Below, in pieces: positions 21,975-31,259 of a stretch of 64,000 nucleotides of DNA (the stretch's first letter is position 1; every line of letters starts with the position of its first letter). Location of the stretch: contig NW_006768770.1 of assembly GCF_000204055.1 (NCBI RefSeq), forward strand, positions 1,051,258-1,115,257, read 5' to 3'. This DNA comes from Melampsora larici-populina 98AG31 (Eukaryota; Basidiomycota; Pucciniomycetes; Pucciniales; Melampsoraceae). The notes beneath the pieces are model-generated. The model saw only the letters and a list, made by a program, of their open reading frames with translations. It was not told where the DNA came from and did no database searches. The position numbers and the translations under genes are program-made.

Positions 21975-24900
21975 ATGAACCCCCCACCTTCGACTCGCAG
22001 CATCTCTAGTGATCTTCTGTCCCGGGTAGACGATCCCGAGAGCATTATCCGTCGATCGACCACCCCTGTCCCCCACTTTCAACAACGCTCGGTTGAAGAA
22101 GCCGGAAGGTATACCACCAACAGAATTCTTTTTGCTAGTGTTCCTCCCCGGCCTACTCCTGCTTCCGAGAAACCTTATCTCCCGCCATCTACACCAGGCA
22201 GATCTACGTCTCTACCGGGTACATTCCCTCCTAGTCCTACACCATCCCGATCTCGCCTAGCTTGTCTCCAACTAGAAGAAGAACGCCTACAACAAGACCC
22301 CAACATTAAGTCATCACGACTGATGCACTCTTCCCCGCTTCACAATTCGAGCACGGTGCCGGGAAAGATGGACGAGGAACCAACCCAACCATCTACCGAG
22401 GACCTTTTACGTGCGATGATGTCTGCTCAGACAGCTGGTATCATAGCGGCGAACGAGGCGGCCAAACGCAACGCCCAGTTGGAGCAAGATCGCATCACCG
22501 CTGCTCGAGAAGCTAGTGAACGAATCACTAGTCTCGAAGAGAAGTTGTTGAGGCTCCAATTAAACACCGCGAACGAGACTGGACCTACTCCTGCCAGAGA
22601 TCGGGAGGACCGCGGGTTGGACCTTACCAGATTCAAATCATCTGACGGCCCTCAATTCAAGGGGCCTTACCGCAACACCAAGACCTTCTTAAAATGGTTC
22701 ACTTCCCTAAAAATCTTTTTTCTCGTCAAGAAGGTCGATAAAGACATGGACCGCATCATTCTCACGGGTTCGTACCTTCTCGAGACCAACCTCCAAGCGT
22801 TCTGGGCGCATAACGTCGACTCCTTCAAACTATTATCATGGGATGAGTTCAAAGAGAAACTCTTTCGAGTGGCACTACCTTCTGACTGGAACGATAAGTT
22901 ACGAGAGCGGATCCTGACGTTACGCATGTCGCTGAATGAGGAATGCAAATTCTACTGCACACGAGCAAGATCGATCCAATCTCTCATGAATCATGATCAG
23001 GTAGAGATCAATGACTTCACCCTGGCATCCCACATCCTATTGGGAATGCTACCGGAGTTAAAATCAACGCTTCGTTTGGATGGCCCATTGAAAAGGGAGG
23101 GTTTCGACTTCATCAAATTTGAAGAACGCTGTGACATGATTTATGAAGATTTGGTGATAAAGAAGATACTGATCCGACGAGCTCTATCAACACCTGTCGC
23201 CCGGTTTCAAGCCACTTCTTCCTCGCGAGCCCAACCGACCTCTGCGTTGACTCCCTCGCCTGAGGACGAAGAGGAACGTAAACACCAGTTTTACTGGAAG
23301 ATCAACTCGTACCTTGATTCGATGGGACTTTGCCACTTCTGCAAGAAACAGTGTGGAAGCGAATACAAACAATGCACTGGTACCTTTTCAAAAGAGAAGG
23401 TTACATTCCCACCGGGTTACAAAGCTCCACCCAAACCTGATAACTACCAACCTCCTCGGGCGCGTCTAGCAACCACGGCCGGACGCCCGACTCAACCACC
23501 TGCTGGCAGACCAACCCAAACAAATGTTGCGGCAATTGCAGCTCCTGAGTATGATGCGGTGACGGTGGCGGCTTATGAAGAGATAGAGCAAGAATTGCAA
23601 GAAATAGCAGAGAATGAAGAAGACGTGATAGTACCTGGGGAGGAAAGGTGCGTGGATCAACCAGTCTCAAAGCCGACAGTTATACTCGAACTGATGTGTA
23701 ATGGAAAATCGATTCGTGCTTTAGCTGATGCCGGATCCGAGACGAATATCATCTCCGGAAAGATGGTTGACATGCTTGGACTTCGACGTCGACGCCTGGT
23801 CAAACCCACCATTGTTGGACTCGCGCTCGATTCAGGTGGGCAAGCGCCCTTGTTAACGGAATTCACAACCCTCCCATTGTTTCATGAAACCTCTGGTCAA
23901 AAATTTGAGAGTACTTATGCAAAGATTGGCCAGATGGGTAATTCATATGACATCATACTGGGTTCCCCTTTTCTCTCTCGTCACCAACTTTCTGTATCTT
24001 GCGCAAAGAAATCTGTAATTAGTGAAATTTCAGGATTGGATATGTTGGATTTCAGGCAGGAATTGCGATTAAAGAAAGAGTTTGAAGATTCAATTGCGGA
24101 GAACGCAGCTGCGAATGAAGAGAGACGTGAGGCAGCCCGTTGGAAAGAGTGGGAGAGTCAGTTGAGAGTGAAAAACGAACCAACCTTAGTCAATCAACTT
24201 ACACCCTGGAGCATGATCAAACAATCTATCCTGAAGGAGTATCTCGTCGTTTTTCCCGTAGATATTCCAGCGCTTTCTGACGCTGCGGAAGCTAATGGTG
24301 AATTTGTTGATGGGACATTCCCTGAGAAGATGCAGGACCCATCATTGAAAATCAGGCATAAAATAGTTTTGACAGACCCAAACGCTGTGGTGAATGAGAG
24401 ACAGTACCCTTATCCAGCGAAACATATGGGAGCGTGGCGAAAATTAGTGGATCAACATGTTGCGGCGGGACGAATCAGGAAGTCTTCAAGCCAATACGCA
24501 TCGCCTAGCCTCATTATCCCAAAGAAGGACCCTTCGGAACTTCCAAGGTGGGTGGGTGACTACCGCACCTTGAACAGTGTGACCGTCAGGGACCGTTCAC
24601 CTCTTCCTAATGTGGACGAGTTGGTCAGACTGGTGGCTACAGGAACAGTTTTTTCAATTTTGGACCAGACGAATGCCTTCTTTCAAACCCGGATGCGTGA
24701 AGCGGATATTCCTCTCACGGCCGTGAAGACACCGTGGGGCCTCTACGAATGGTGTGTGATGCCGATGGGGTTAACCAACGCGCCAGCAACACATCAATCT
24801 CGCCTCGAAGAAGCCCTTGGAGAATTGATCAATACGGTCTGTGTCGTGTACTTGGATGACATTGTGGTTTTCTCATCTTCCGTCGAAGAGCATGAACAAC

Positions 24901-26963
24901 ACGTTCGCATGGTTTTGGACCGCCTACGAGCAGCAAACCTATACTGCAGCAGCAAGAAAACCAAACTCTTCAGGAGCGAGGTGAGGTTCGTGGGACACGT
25001 GATCTCTGGTGAGGGAATCAAGCCTGATGATGAAAAAGTGGAGAAGATACGCACATGGGTTTCCCCTAAGTCTTCGAAGGGGGTGAAGAAATTCTTGGGA
25101 ACGGTACAGTGGATGAAAAAATTCGTGGCGGGGTTGGAGAAGTATGTAGGAAAACTGACCCCTCTGACAAGCAGCAAGCTAGACCCAAAGAAGTTCAAAT
25201 GGGGTGAGGCAGAAGAAACGGCATTTCAAAACATTAAGCGCATCATGACAACACTCCCGTGCTTGAAGAATGTTGATTTCGACTCACCTGACCCACTTTG
25301 GCTTTTCACGGACGCCAGCGGCTTAGGTCTTGGAGCAGCATTATTCCAAGGCAAGGACTGGAAGGCGGCTAACCCAATCGCGTACGAATCCAGGCAGATG
25401 TCACCGGCGGAGCGCAATTACCCCGTCCACGAACAAGAGCTTTTGGCGGTTGTACACGCTCTACAAAAGTGGCGGATGCTTTTACTTGGAATGAAGATCA
25501 ACGTGATGAGTGATCACCACTCTCTTACGTATCTGATGAAACAACGGTTGTTGAGCAAACGACAAGCAAGGTGGATTGAACAGTTAGCGGATTTTGACTT
25601 GGATTTTCGTTATGTCAAAGGTGAAGAGAATATGGTGGCCGACGCCTTATTGCGCAAGGATATCGACGAACCCCAGATAGCGGTGGAAACGGTGGCCGCG
25701 CTGGCCCTATCTCAAACGTCCCTATCTGACGACTTCCAACAAATGATCCTTCATGGGTACATGACCGACAAGTTCTGTAATGCTGTGCTGGAAGGCATGC
25801 CACTCCGCGACGATTGCTACGTGGACAACAGCCTCATATTCATTGATGGCAGGTTACTGATCCCTGGCGGAAACGACCTTCGCGTTAGGCTGATTGACGA
25901 GGCACATCGCCGAGTGGGGCACTTGGGTGTTCTTAAGACGGTGGCCATCCTACGTAGTGATTTCTTTTGGCCCAAGATGAGCAAGGATGTAGAGCATCGT
26001 CTGAAGTCTTGCGAGACGTGTCAGAAGACAAAGAGCTGCACAACCCTACCTAACGGACGCATGAGGACTCCTGAAGTTCCCCTCAAGCCGCTTACCGATG
26101 TCGCCATTGATTTTGTGGGGCCACTCCCTAAGATCAACTCCTACGACATGATTCTCACATGCACCTGCCGGCTCTCGGGATTTACCAAGATCATCCCGAC
26201 AAACCAATCCGATACTGCCGAGAAAACGGCCTCTCGTTTCTTTGCAGCCTGGTCCGGCACTTTTGGATCACCGTCCACGATCATTAGCGACCGAGACAAG
26301 GCATGGTCATCAAAGTTCTGGAAGTCTCTGATGGAACGCCTTAACATTTCGTTTCACAGGTCTTCGGCTTACCATCCACAGGCGGATGGGAGGAGCGAGA
26401 GGACAAACAAGACGGTTGGACAAATCCTACGTACCTTCACAGCCAAACGTCAAACTCGTTGGTTAGAGTCCCTTCCGGCGGTCGAATTTGCCATTAACAG
26501 TGCCGTGAACGTGGCTACCGGACTTTCCCCCTTCGAGACCATCTTTGGACGTCGCCCTAATCTGTTCCCCTCCGCCGAGTCGACTGGCGACTCTCCTGCT
26601 TCCCTTGAGGCTTGGCTACGACTGCGCGAAGGGACCTGGGCCCAAATACGAGACAACCTGTGGGCTAGCCGGGTAGTTCAAGCGCTCCATCATAACAAAC
26701 GACACTCGGACGTTACATTCAAGATTGACGACTGGGTTTTACTCGACTCAGGTGATTGGCGCGGGAGACATACTGGTGGAGTCGACAAATTGAAGGAACG
26801 GTACGAGGGTCCCTATAAGGTCCTGGATACTTTCAATAACGGTCAAAGCATCCGACTCGACTTACCTGACGGCGACAAACGCCACGATGTGTTCAACATT
26901 TCGAAGCTGAAGTTGTTCGTGGAACCAGAGGATTTGACACACGGGTCAAATGACCAAAAGTAA
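21975..26963 (+). CDS. Ty3/gypsy Gag-Pol polyprotein, 1662 aa
   Basis: Single uninterrupted ORF. An N-terminal Pro/Ser-rich region and a coiled coil (about residues 145-200) precede a Gag-like helical core (about 215-395) and a Cys motif (CHFCKKQCGSEYKQC, near 455-470). Protease follows with ALADAGSETNIIS (about 580), where the usual DSG/DTG is DAG. Reverse transcriptase has GDYRTLN, the LTNAPATHQ block and the catalytic YLDDIVVFS (about 958). RNase H has FTDASGLGLGAALF and SDHHSLTYL. The integrase zinc finger is HRRVGHLG...CETCQKTK, and the catalytic core has Asp in VAIDFVGPLP, Asp in ISDRDKAW and Glu in ADGRSERTNK. The end is a GPY/F module (GPYKVLDTF). No chromodomain follows; the protein stops after about 40 residues. 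All catalytic motifs seem intact. Confidence 0.92.
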   Translation: MNPPPSTRSISSDLLSRVDDPESIIRRSTTPVPHFQQRSVEEAGRYTTNRILFASVPPRPTPASEKPYLPPSTPGRSTSLPGTFPPSPTPSRSRLACLQLEEERLQQDPNIKSSRLMHSSPLHNSSTVPGKMDEEPTQPSTEDLLRAMMSAQTAGIIAANEAAKRNAQLEQDRITAAREASERITSLEEKLLRLQLNTANETGPTPARDREDRGLDLTRFKSSDGPQFKGPYRNTKTFLKWFTSLKIFFLVKKVDKDMDRIILTGSYLLETNLQAFWAHNVDSFKLLSWDEFKEKLFRVALPSDWNDKLRERILTLRMSLNEECKFYCTRARSIQSLMNHDQVEINDFTLASHILLGMLPELKSTLRLDGPLKREGFDFIKFEERCDMIYEDLVIKKILIRRALSTPVARFQATSSSRAQPTSALTPSPEDEEERKHQFYWKINSYLDSMGLCHFCKKQCGSEYKQCTGTFSKEKVTFPPGYKAPPKPDNYQPPRARLATTAGRPTQPPAGRPTQTNVAAIAAPEYDAVTVAAYEEIEQELQEIAENEEDVIVPGEERCVDQPVSKPTVILELMCNGKSIRALADAGSETNIISGKMVDMLGLRRRRLVKPTIVGLALDSGGQAPLLTEFTTLPLFHETSGQKFESTYAKIGQMGNSYDIILGSPFLSRHQLSVSCAKKSVISEISGLDMLDFRQELRLKKEFEDSIAENAAANEERREAARWKEWESQLRVKNEPTLVNQLTPWSMIKQSILKEYLVVFPVDIPALSDAAEANGEFVDGTFPEKMQDPSLKIRHKIVLTDPNAVVNERQYPYPAKHMGAWRKLVDQHVAAGRIRKSSSQYASPSLIIPKKDPSELPRWVGDYRTLNSVTVRDRSPLPNVDELVRLVATGTVFSILDQTNAFFQTRMREADIPLTAVKTPWGLYEWCVMPMGLTNAPATHQSRLEEALGELINTVCVVYLDDIVVFSSSVEEHEQHVRMVLDRLRAANLYCSSKKTKLFRSEVRFVGHVISGEGIKPDDEKVEKIRTWVSPKSSKGVKKFLGTVQWMKKFVAGLEKYVGKLTPLTSSKLDPKKFKWGEAEETAFQNIKRIMTTLPCLKNVDFDSPDPLWLFTDASGLGLGAALFQGKDWKAANPIAYESRQMSPAERNYPVHEQELLAVVHALQKWRMLLLGMKINVMSDHHSLTYLMKQRLLSKRQARWIEQLADFDLDFRYVKGEENMVADALLRKDIDEPQIAVETVAALALSQTSLSDDFQQMILHGYMTDKFCNAVLEGMPLRDDCYVDNSLIFIDGRLLIPGGNDLRVRLIDEAHRRVGHLGVLKTVAILRSDFFWPKMSKDVEHRLKSCETCQKTKSCTTLPNGRMRTPEVPLKPLTDVAIDFVGPLPKINSYDMILTCTCRLSGFTKIIPTNQSDTAEKTASRFFAAWSGTFGSPSTIISDRDKAWSSKFWKSLMERLNISFHRSSAYHPQADGRSERTNKTVGQILRTFTAKRQTRWLESLPAVEFAINSAVNVATGLSPFETIFGRRPNLFPSAESTGDSPASLEAWLRLREGTWAQIRDNLWASRVVQALHHNKRHSDVTFKIDDWVLLDSGDWRGRHTGGVDKLKERYEGPYKVLDTFNNGQSIRLDLPDGDKRHDVFNISKLKLFVEPEDLTHGSNDQK

Positions 26964-27400
26964 GTTCTCACCTAAGTATGCACCGCCGGGCTTTCTACGC
27001 CATCATTGTGAAAGAAAACATTACCTTGGCCACGCTGTGAGCATCGAACCGGACCCTTGTGCTGCGTTGTTTTTCTCATAGATTCATCTCGAGACGACAC
27101 GATGGGCTTCCTCCTCTTGGATTTCCTTTTTTTCCTTTGTTTCTTTTTTCTTTCTCTTTTCAAACCTTCAAGCTTTTTAAGATTTTATTTGTTCTTTTCT
27201 TTCTTTTCATTGTGCCTCATTACGAATCACCATCAAGTCACCTCACGCACATTCATCATTGATCTTTCACAACGATAGTTTCCTCCTTTTTCGAATCTTA
27301 GTTTTTTTTTTCTCTTCTTTATACATTCTGTTCATCTTTCGAGGTCTCATTGCTTTTCCCACCTCACATCTACTCAAGTCTCTTTGTAGGCAAGGCGTTG

Positions 27401-27799
27401 TGTAATGACTTACATCATTACACCTTAAAGTTACATACATACCTAGACTTAGGACCTAAGACTGTTTTCATATTTCTTTCAAATTCATCACACACAAATC
27501 CTGGCTCCTTAGGGAATACTGAGCTGATCTCATATTTCAATATCTTCGGAGCTAGGTGAGCATTTTGATTAAACACATTTCTCTTATCCTTTCTATCTTT
27601 TCATTATTATCAATTGTAGACTGTCCTTAGGGAATACTGAGCTGATCTCATATTTCAATATCTTCGGAGCTAGAAATAAAGATAACATACCTTGGTTCTA
27701 GAACTTCGAAGTCCACTCCGTGGCACTTGATCCTCAGCTCCCTCCGAGAAAGAGTTCCTTTAAAATCACCTTCGAGTGAGGACATATCAGTCCTTTACA
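27401..27799 (+). repeat. 3' LTR of the intact Ty3/gypsy element
   Basis: 399 bp, nearly identical to the 5' LTR. The ten bases before it (CAAGGCGTTG, 27391-27400) are the same as the ten bases outside the 5' LTR (21401-21410). Confidence 0.92.
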
Positions 27800-28217
27800 C
27801 GTTGCCTTATGAGGATAGTCGCAATCATGAAAAAGGTGCCAGGCTTTAATACCTGACAGGTATGTTCGTATTGTATTTGACTTGATTGGTGGAGAATTAC
27901 TTGGTTGAGGTTGACCTACTGGGTTCGGGCCAGCCCATATTACGAAATGATATAGGATATTTGGTTCTATTGGCAAGAGCATCGATCTTTGGATTCCTTT
28001 CTCCCCAGCAAAGGCGAGTAACTTCATAACTCCAGCATTATAATGTTTTAGAGTCACCGGTGACCAAGAACCTCCAATCATGTACGACTTTACTATATCA
28101 GATTTTGACGAGTCAACTCCGTCCGGTCCTTTCAAGAATTCCATAGGTATAAGGACTTGTCGTGGTGATAACAGATATAGGAAAGTTGATTGGTGGTATA
28201 CCTCGTTGGGTATCTCA

Positions 28218-29033
28218 CACTACCAGAAAGATAATATTTTCTGGGCAGAAAATTAAATTATTGATACACAAAAATATTGAGAGGCCAGGAGGAGAGCAAA
28301 AAATGAATAAAAATATGCATCTTGTTCCCTGCGTTGAGAACTTCACTCTGCATATTTTTCCGTATTTTTACAGTCCATATTGATAAGTGTACTAACAATA
28401 ACCCTTCACAATCATCCAATTACAACCTGTAACAAGCACTGAAATCTGGCTCATCAGTGTTTAGAGAAACTTTTGATTTCTGAAAATACTCATAACTTTT
28501 TCAATTCCGGTCTAAAATGCTCGATTTTGGGTGCATTGGTAAGCTGGAATTGTCCTCCAAATAGTTCATAATAGGACCACACAGCATGCTGGTCTGCTAA
28601 AAAAGATATCATCTTTTTTATACATTTGTACATACAGATCCATAGAATGCTTTTCATACTACCTACATAGTTCTTGATCTTATGAAAGTTCGAGAGGAAG
28701 AGTTCAGCTTTCTAATGCACTTAAAATCGAGTGTTTTGAGGCAGATTTGACAAAGTTATAGGTGTTTTCAGAAATCAAAAGTTTCTCTAAGCACTAATGA
28801 GCCAAATTTCAGTGCTTGTTACAGGTTGTAATTGGATGATTATGAAGGTTTATTGTTAGTACACTTATCAATACGGACTGTAAAAATATGGAAAAATATG
28901 GAGAGTGAAGCTCTCACCGCAGGGAACAAGATGCATATTTTTATTTATTTTTTGCCCTTCTCCTGGCCTCTCAATATTTTTGTGTATCAATAATTTAATT
29001 TTCTGCCCAGAAAATATTATATTTTGTGTAGTG
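28218..29033. mobile_element. 816-bp foldback element with CACTA ends
   Basis: Begins CACTACC and ends GTAGTG, flanked by a 3-bp duplication TCA (28215-28217 and 29034-29036). The two ends are inverted copies of each other for roughly 300 bp (for example TTTTCTGGGCAGAAAATTAA at 28238 and its complement near 29000), leaving a loop of about 200 bp. No transposase is encoded. CACTA termini with a 3-bp duplication suggest a non-autonomous CACTA/EnSpm-type element. Confidence 0.75.
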
Positions 29034-29166
29034 TCAGTCGTTTAGGTAAGATCTCACAACAAAGTTTTCAAACAACAATTTTTTCAGAAACTCATAGGTC
29101 CGGTCGGGTCAACTCACGGACTTCTCTCTTGGTATGGGTATGAACAAATGAAAGAGATCATCTATT

Positions 29167-30948
29167 TCAAATTACTTGTTTCACAACTCCCTGCAAATCC
29201 TCAGACAGGTCGATCATCACACAATCGTAAGCTTCCCTCTGATCTTTCCCTCTGGATAATAAATCTGCCAAATTATCCCCTGATTTCACCCTCTTCGCAA
29301 CTAGATCACAGTGATACTTCTCAAGCAATTTCTGTATAACTTTCCACTCGCCGTTCACCGCACAATCTTTTGATTTCTTGTTGTCTACTGCACCTTGAGA
29401 TGCCGTATTGTCCGTGAGTACCAGGAATGTCTTCCCACCCACTTCCATAATTTAATTTACCATTATCATACCTAGACGTATTGTGACAGTCTCTGCCCAC
29501 GCAATATTACGCTTAACCTCTTTCCCCCGATCAAGATTCCAACCTTCTACCAGATCAAATTGAGCCCATTTCTTACCTATTAGTACACCTATTCCTGAAA
29601 GTGAAGCATCTCCTACCCAATCGAGGTCGATTGGTACTTGATCAGGTATGATTCTTCTCGGTTCCAAGTCTTTCATCACAGCTTGCCATTCATTCAAATC
29701 TTCTCGTACATCGTTTGGGATTTTTCTCTTCGCAGACGCTACTTGCCATTCCGCTTCCCAGCGATGTAAACTAGACATATAACATTTTAAATGTGGTACT
29801 ATATGTGTCGTATGTACTAATCTCCCGATAAACTTTTGAGCTCTCTTCAAGTTGAACGATTCTTCAGGGTCCAGGAATTCATCTATTTCGCGGGTCCTCT
29901 CTTTAAGTTTTTCATCAGGTAAGCGCACCGTCCTTTCTTTCGAATTCCAGATGAAACCAATATATCTCTGTTCCTCTGCAAACTCATGAACCTTTTCCGG
30001 ATTCAATGCTACCCCCATATCTGAGCTAACTTTTACCACATCTTGTATCGTCACAGGATTTCCTACTTCTTTAATCAGCAAGTTATCATCAACCCATCAA
30101 AATGCCGCCGTCAAACCGAATAAAGCTACCATAATAGTCTTCCATAAGTCTGCCGGTCTTCCAAAAACACCACAACCTGCGACCCCTCCGAACTGGATAC
30201 GTGAGTCTAACCACAACCTTCCACGTAAATCCATAATAAATAGGAATCGCCATTGTGACGGGTGTATTGGAATCTGCCTATAGGCTTTTTCCCAATCGAA
30301 GACTGCCAGTAAGTACCTTCCTTTGTGATCCCTAAAGAATCCAGCAATGACCTTGAAATCATCCCACGTTGTTTCAAACTCTTTCTTATCAACAAAGCCA
30401 TTAACTGACGGTGTTTCTGAATTATTTTGTGGAAAAGACAGATCATTTATTATACGAAATGAACCATCACCGTTTATGACACTGCCCATTGGACTCGATC
30501 AAAAGAAACCTATCTTGCGAAACACTTCTTGGTGAGTAAAAGGCCCGAAAATTCGTCTTGCGCGGTGTTCTTTCGCTAACGTGTTCTCAATTTTCTCTGC
30601 TGCCTGGGTAGCTGAATCATGATTCGGAGGCGTGAACCACTTCAATCTCCCCAAGGTATGGTTTGGGATCCCTTGATGGAAACCATCACGACAACCCCTT
30701 ATTACCTCACTAGCGTCACCTCCAACCTTAAACTCTCGTATCAAGGACCTCCATTTCTGTAGATTCAAGTCGCATACTGCTAGCTCCGGCGGCCATTTTG
30801 CCTCGTAGAACCTCCCTGAATTCACATACGGTAGAAGTCTCACAACTTGGTCTTCTGTCTGTTTCATCTGTGGCAAAGCACTTGGACTCCTTACTTCACT
30901 TTGCCAGTCAAAACTAAACCAAACGTCAAGAATAGGGAAGGGAATCAT
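29167..30948 (-). pseudogene. DIRS/Ngaro RT-RNase H gene with three nonsense codons
   Basis: One continuous frame from ATG at 30948 to the stop at 29167, broken by TGA at 30501-30499, TGA at 30099-30097 and TAA at 29454-29452. Reverse transcriptase motifs: GSFRIINDLSFPQN, FDWEKAYRQIPIHP, FGGVAGCGVFG, then WVDDNLL directly after the second stop (the catalytic Asp pair). RNase H motifs: WVGDASLSGIGV, LTDNTASQGAV and KSGDNLADLLSRG. There is no protease or integrase. Reading-frame conservation despite three stops means the damage is by base substitution only. Confidence 0.75.
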
Positions 30949-31259
30949 GGTGAGTCAGAATCAAAACTTTTCTCAAGGCCATCACTGCGTTCTGATTTAT
31001 TTCATTAATTCGAACAGAAGAACAAAATCTAAGCATCACAGGAGGTAACATATTCTTCTCTATTGGATGATAATCACCCAACTGAACACTGTCACGGTGT
31101 CAAACTGACCACCACAGGCCAAGAGTCACATATCAAGAAAGAGGTGTCAACATGCCCTAACCGGGAAGAACTTTTTGTTCAAATCCAACGTAACAGGTAC
31201 GTCTCATGTGACAGTAATTGAAGTAAGAAATTTATACAGTCTCCGTGCATCCAAATGGC

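Larger units (their letters stand above)
21411..27799 (+). mobile_element. Complete Ty3/gypsy LTR retrotransposon, recent insertion
   Basis: Two 399-bp LTRs (21411-21809 and 27401-27799) start TGTAATGA and end CCTTTACA. I found one difference between them (T versus C in AGAACTTTGAAG/AGAACTTCGAAG). They flank a single intact 1662-codon gag-pol ORF. The 5-bp target duplication is CGTTG (21406-21410 and 27800-27804). It sits inside the tyrosine-recombinase gene of the DIRS/Ngaro element, in opposite orientation. Near-identical LTRs and an unbroken ORF mean it inserted recently and could be active. No typical tRNA primer site beginning TGG directly follows the 5' LTR. Confidence 0.92.
20713..28144 (-). 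pseudogene. Tyrosine recombinase gene split by an LTR element
   Basis: The N-terminal core-binding part is at 28144-27800 and the catalytic part at 21410-20713. Removing the LTR element and one 5-bp target repeat joins them in the same frame, with one TGA at 21402-21400. The catalytic part shows the first Arg box (GMARMGELVKP), a Lys (RAAKTAAVG) and the GRWKSKAYKLYIR end with the Tyr nucleophile region. In the H-x-x-R box, which normally reads HSFR, this copy reads HSFSVGGAS, so the second catalytic Arg is not at its usual place. The enzyme would integrate circular retroelement DNA without target duplication; this copy cannot work. Confidence 0.7.

Noticed and set aside
27057..27278. Phe-rich plus-strand ORF between gag-pol and the 3' LTR
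   Set aside because: Lies in a pyrimidine-rich untranslated part of the LTR element; composition is a by-product of T/C runs.
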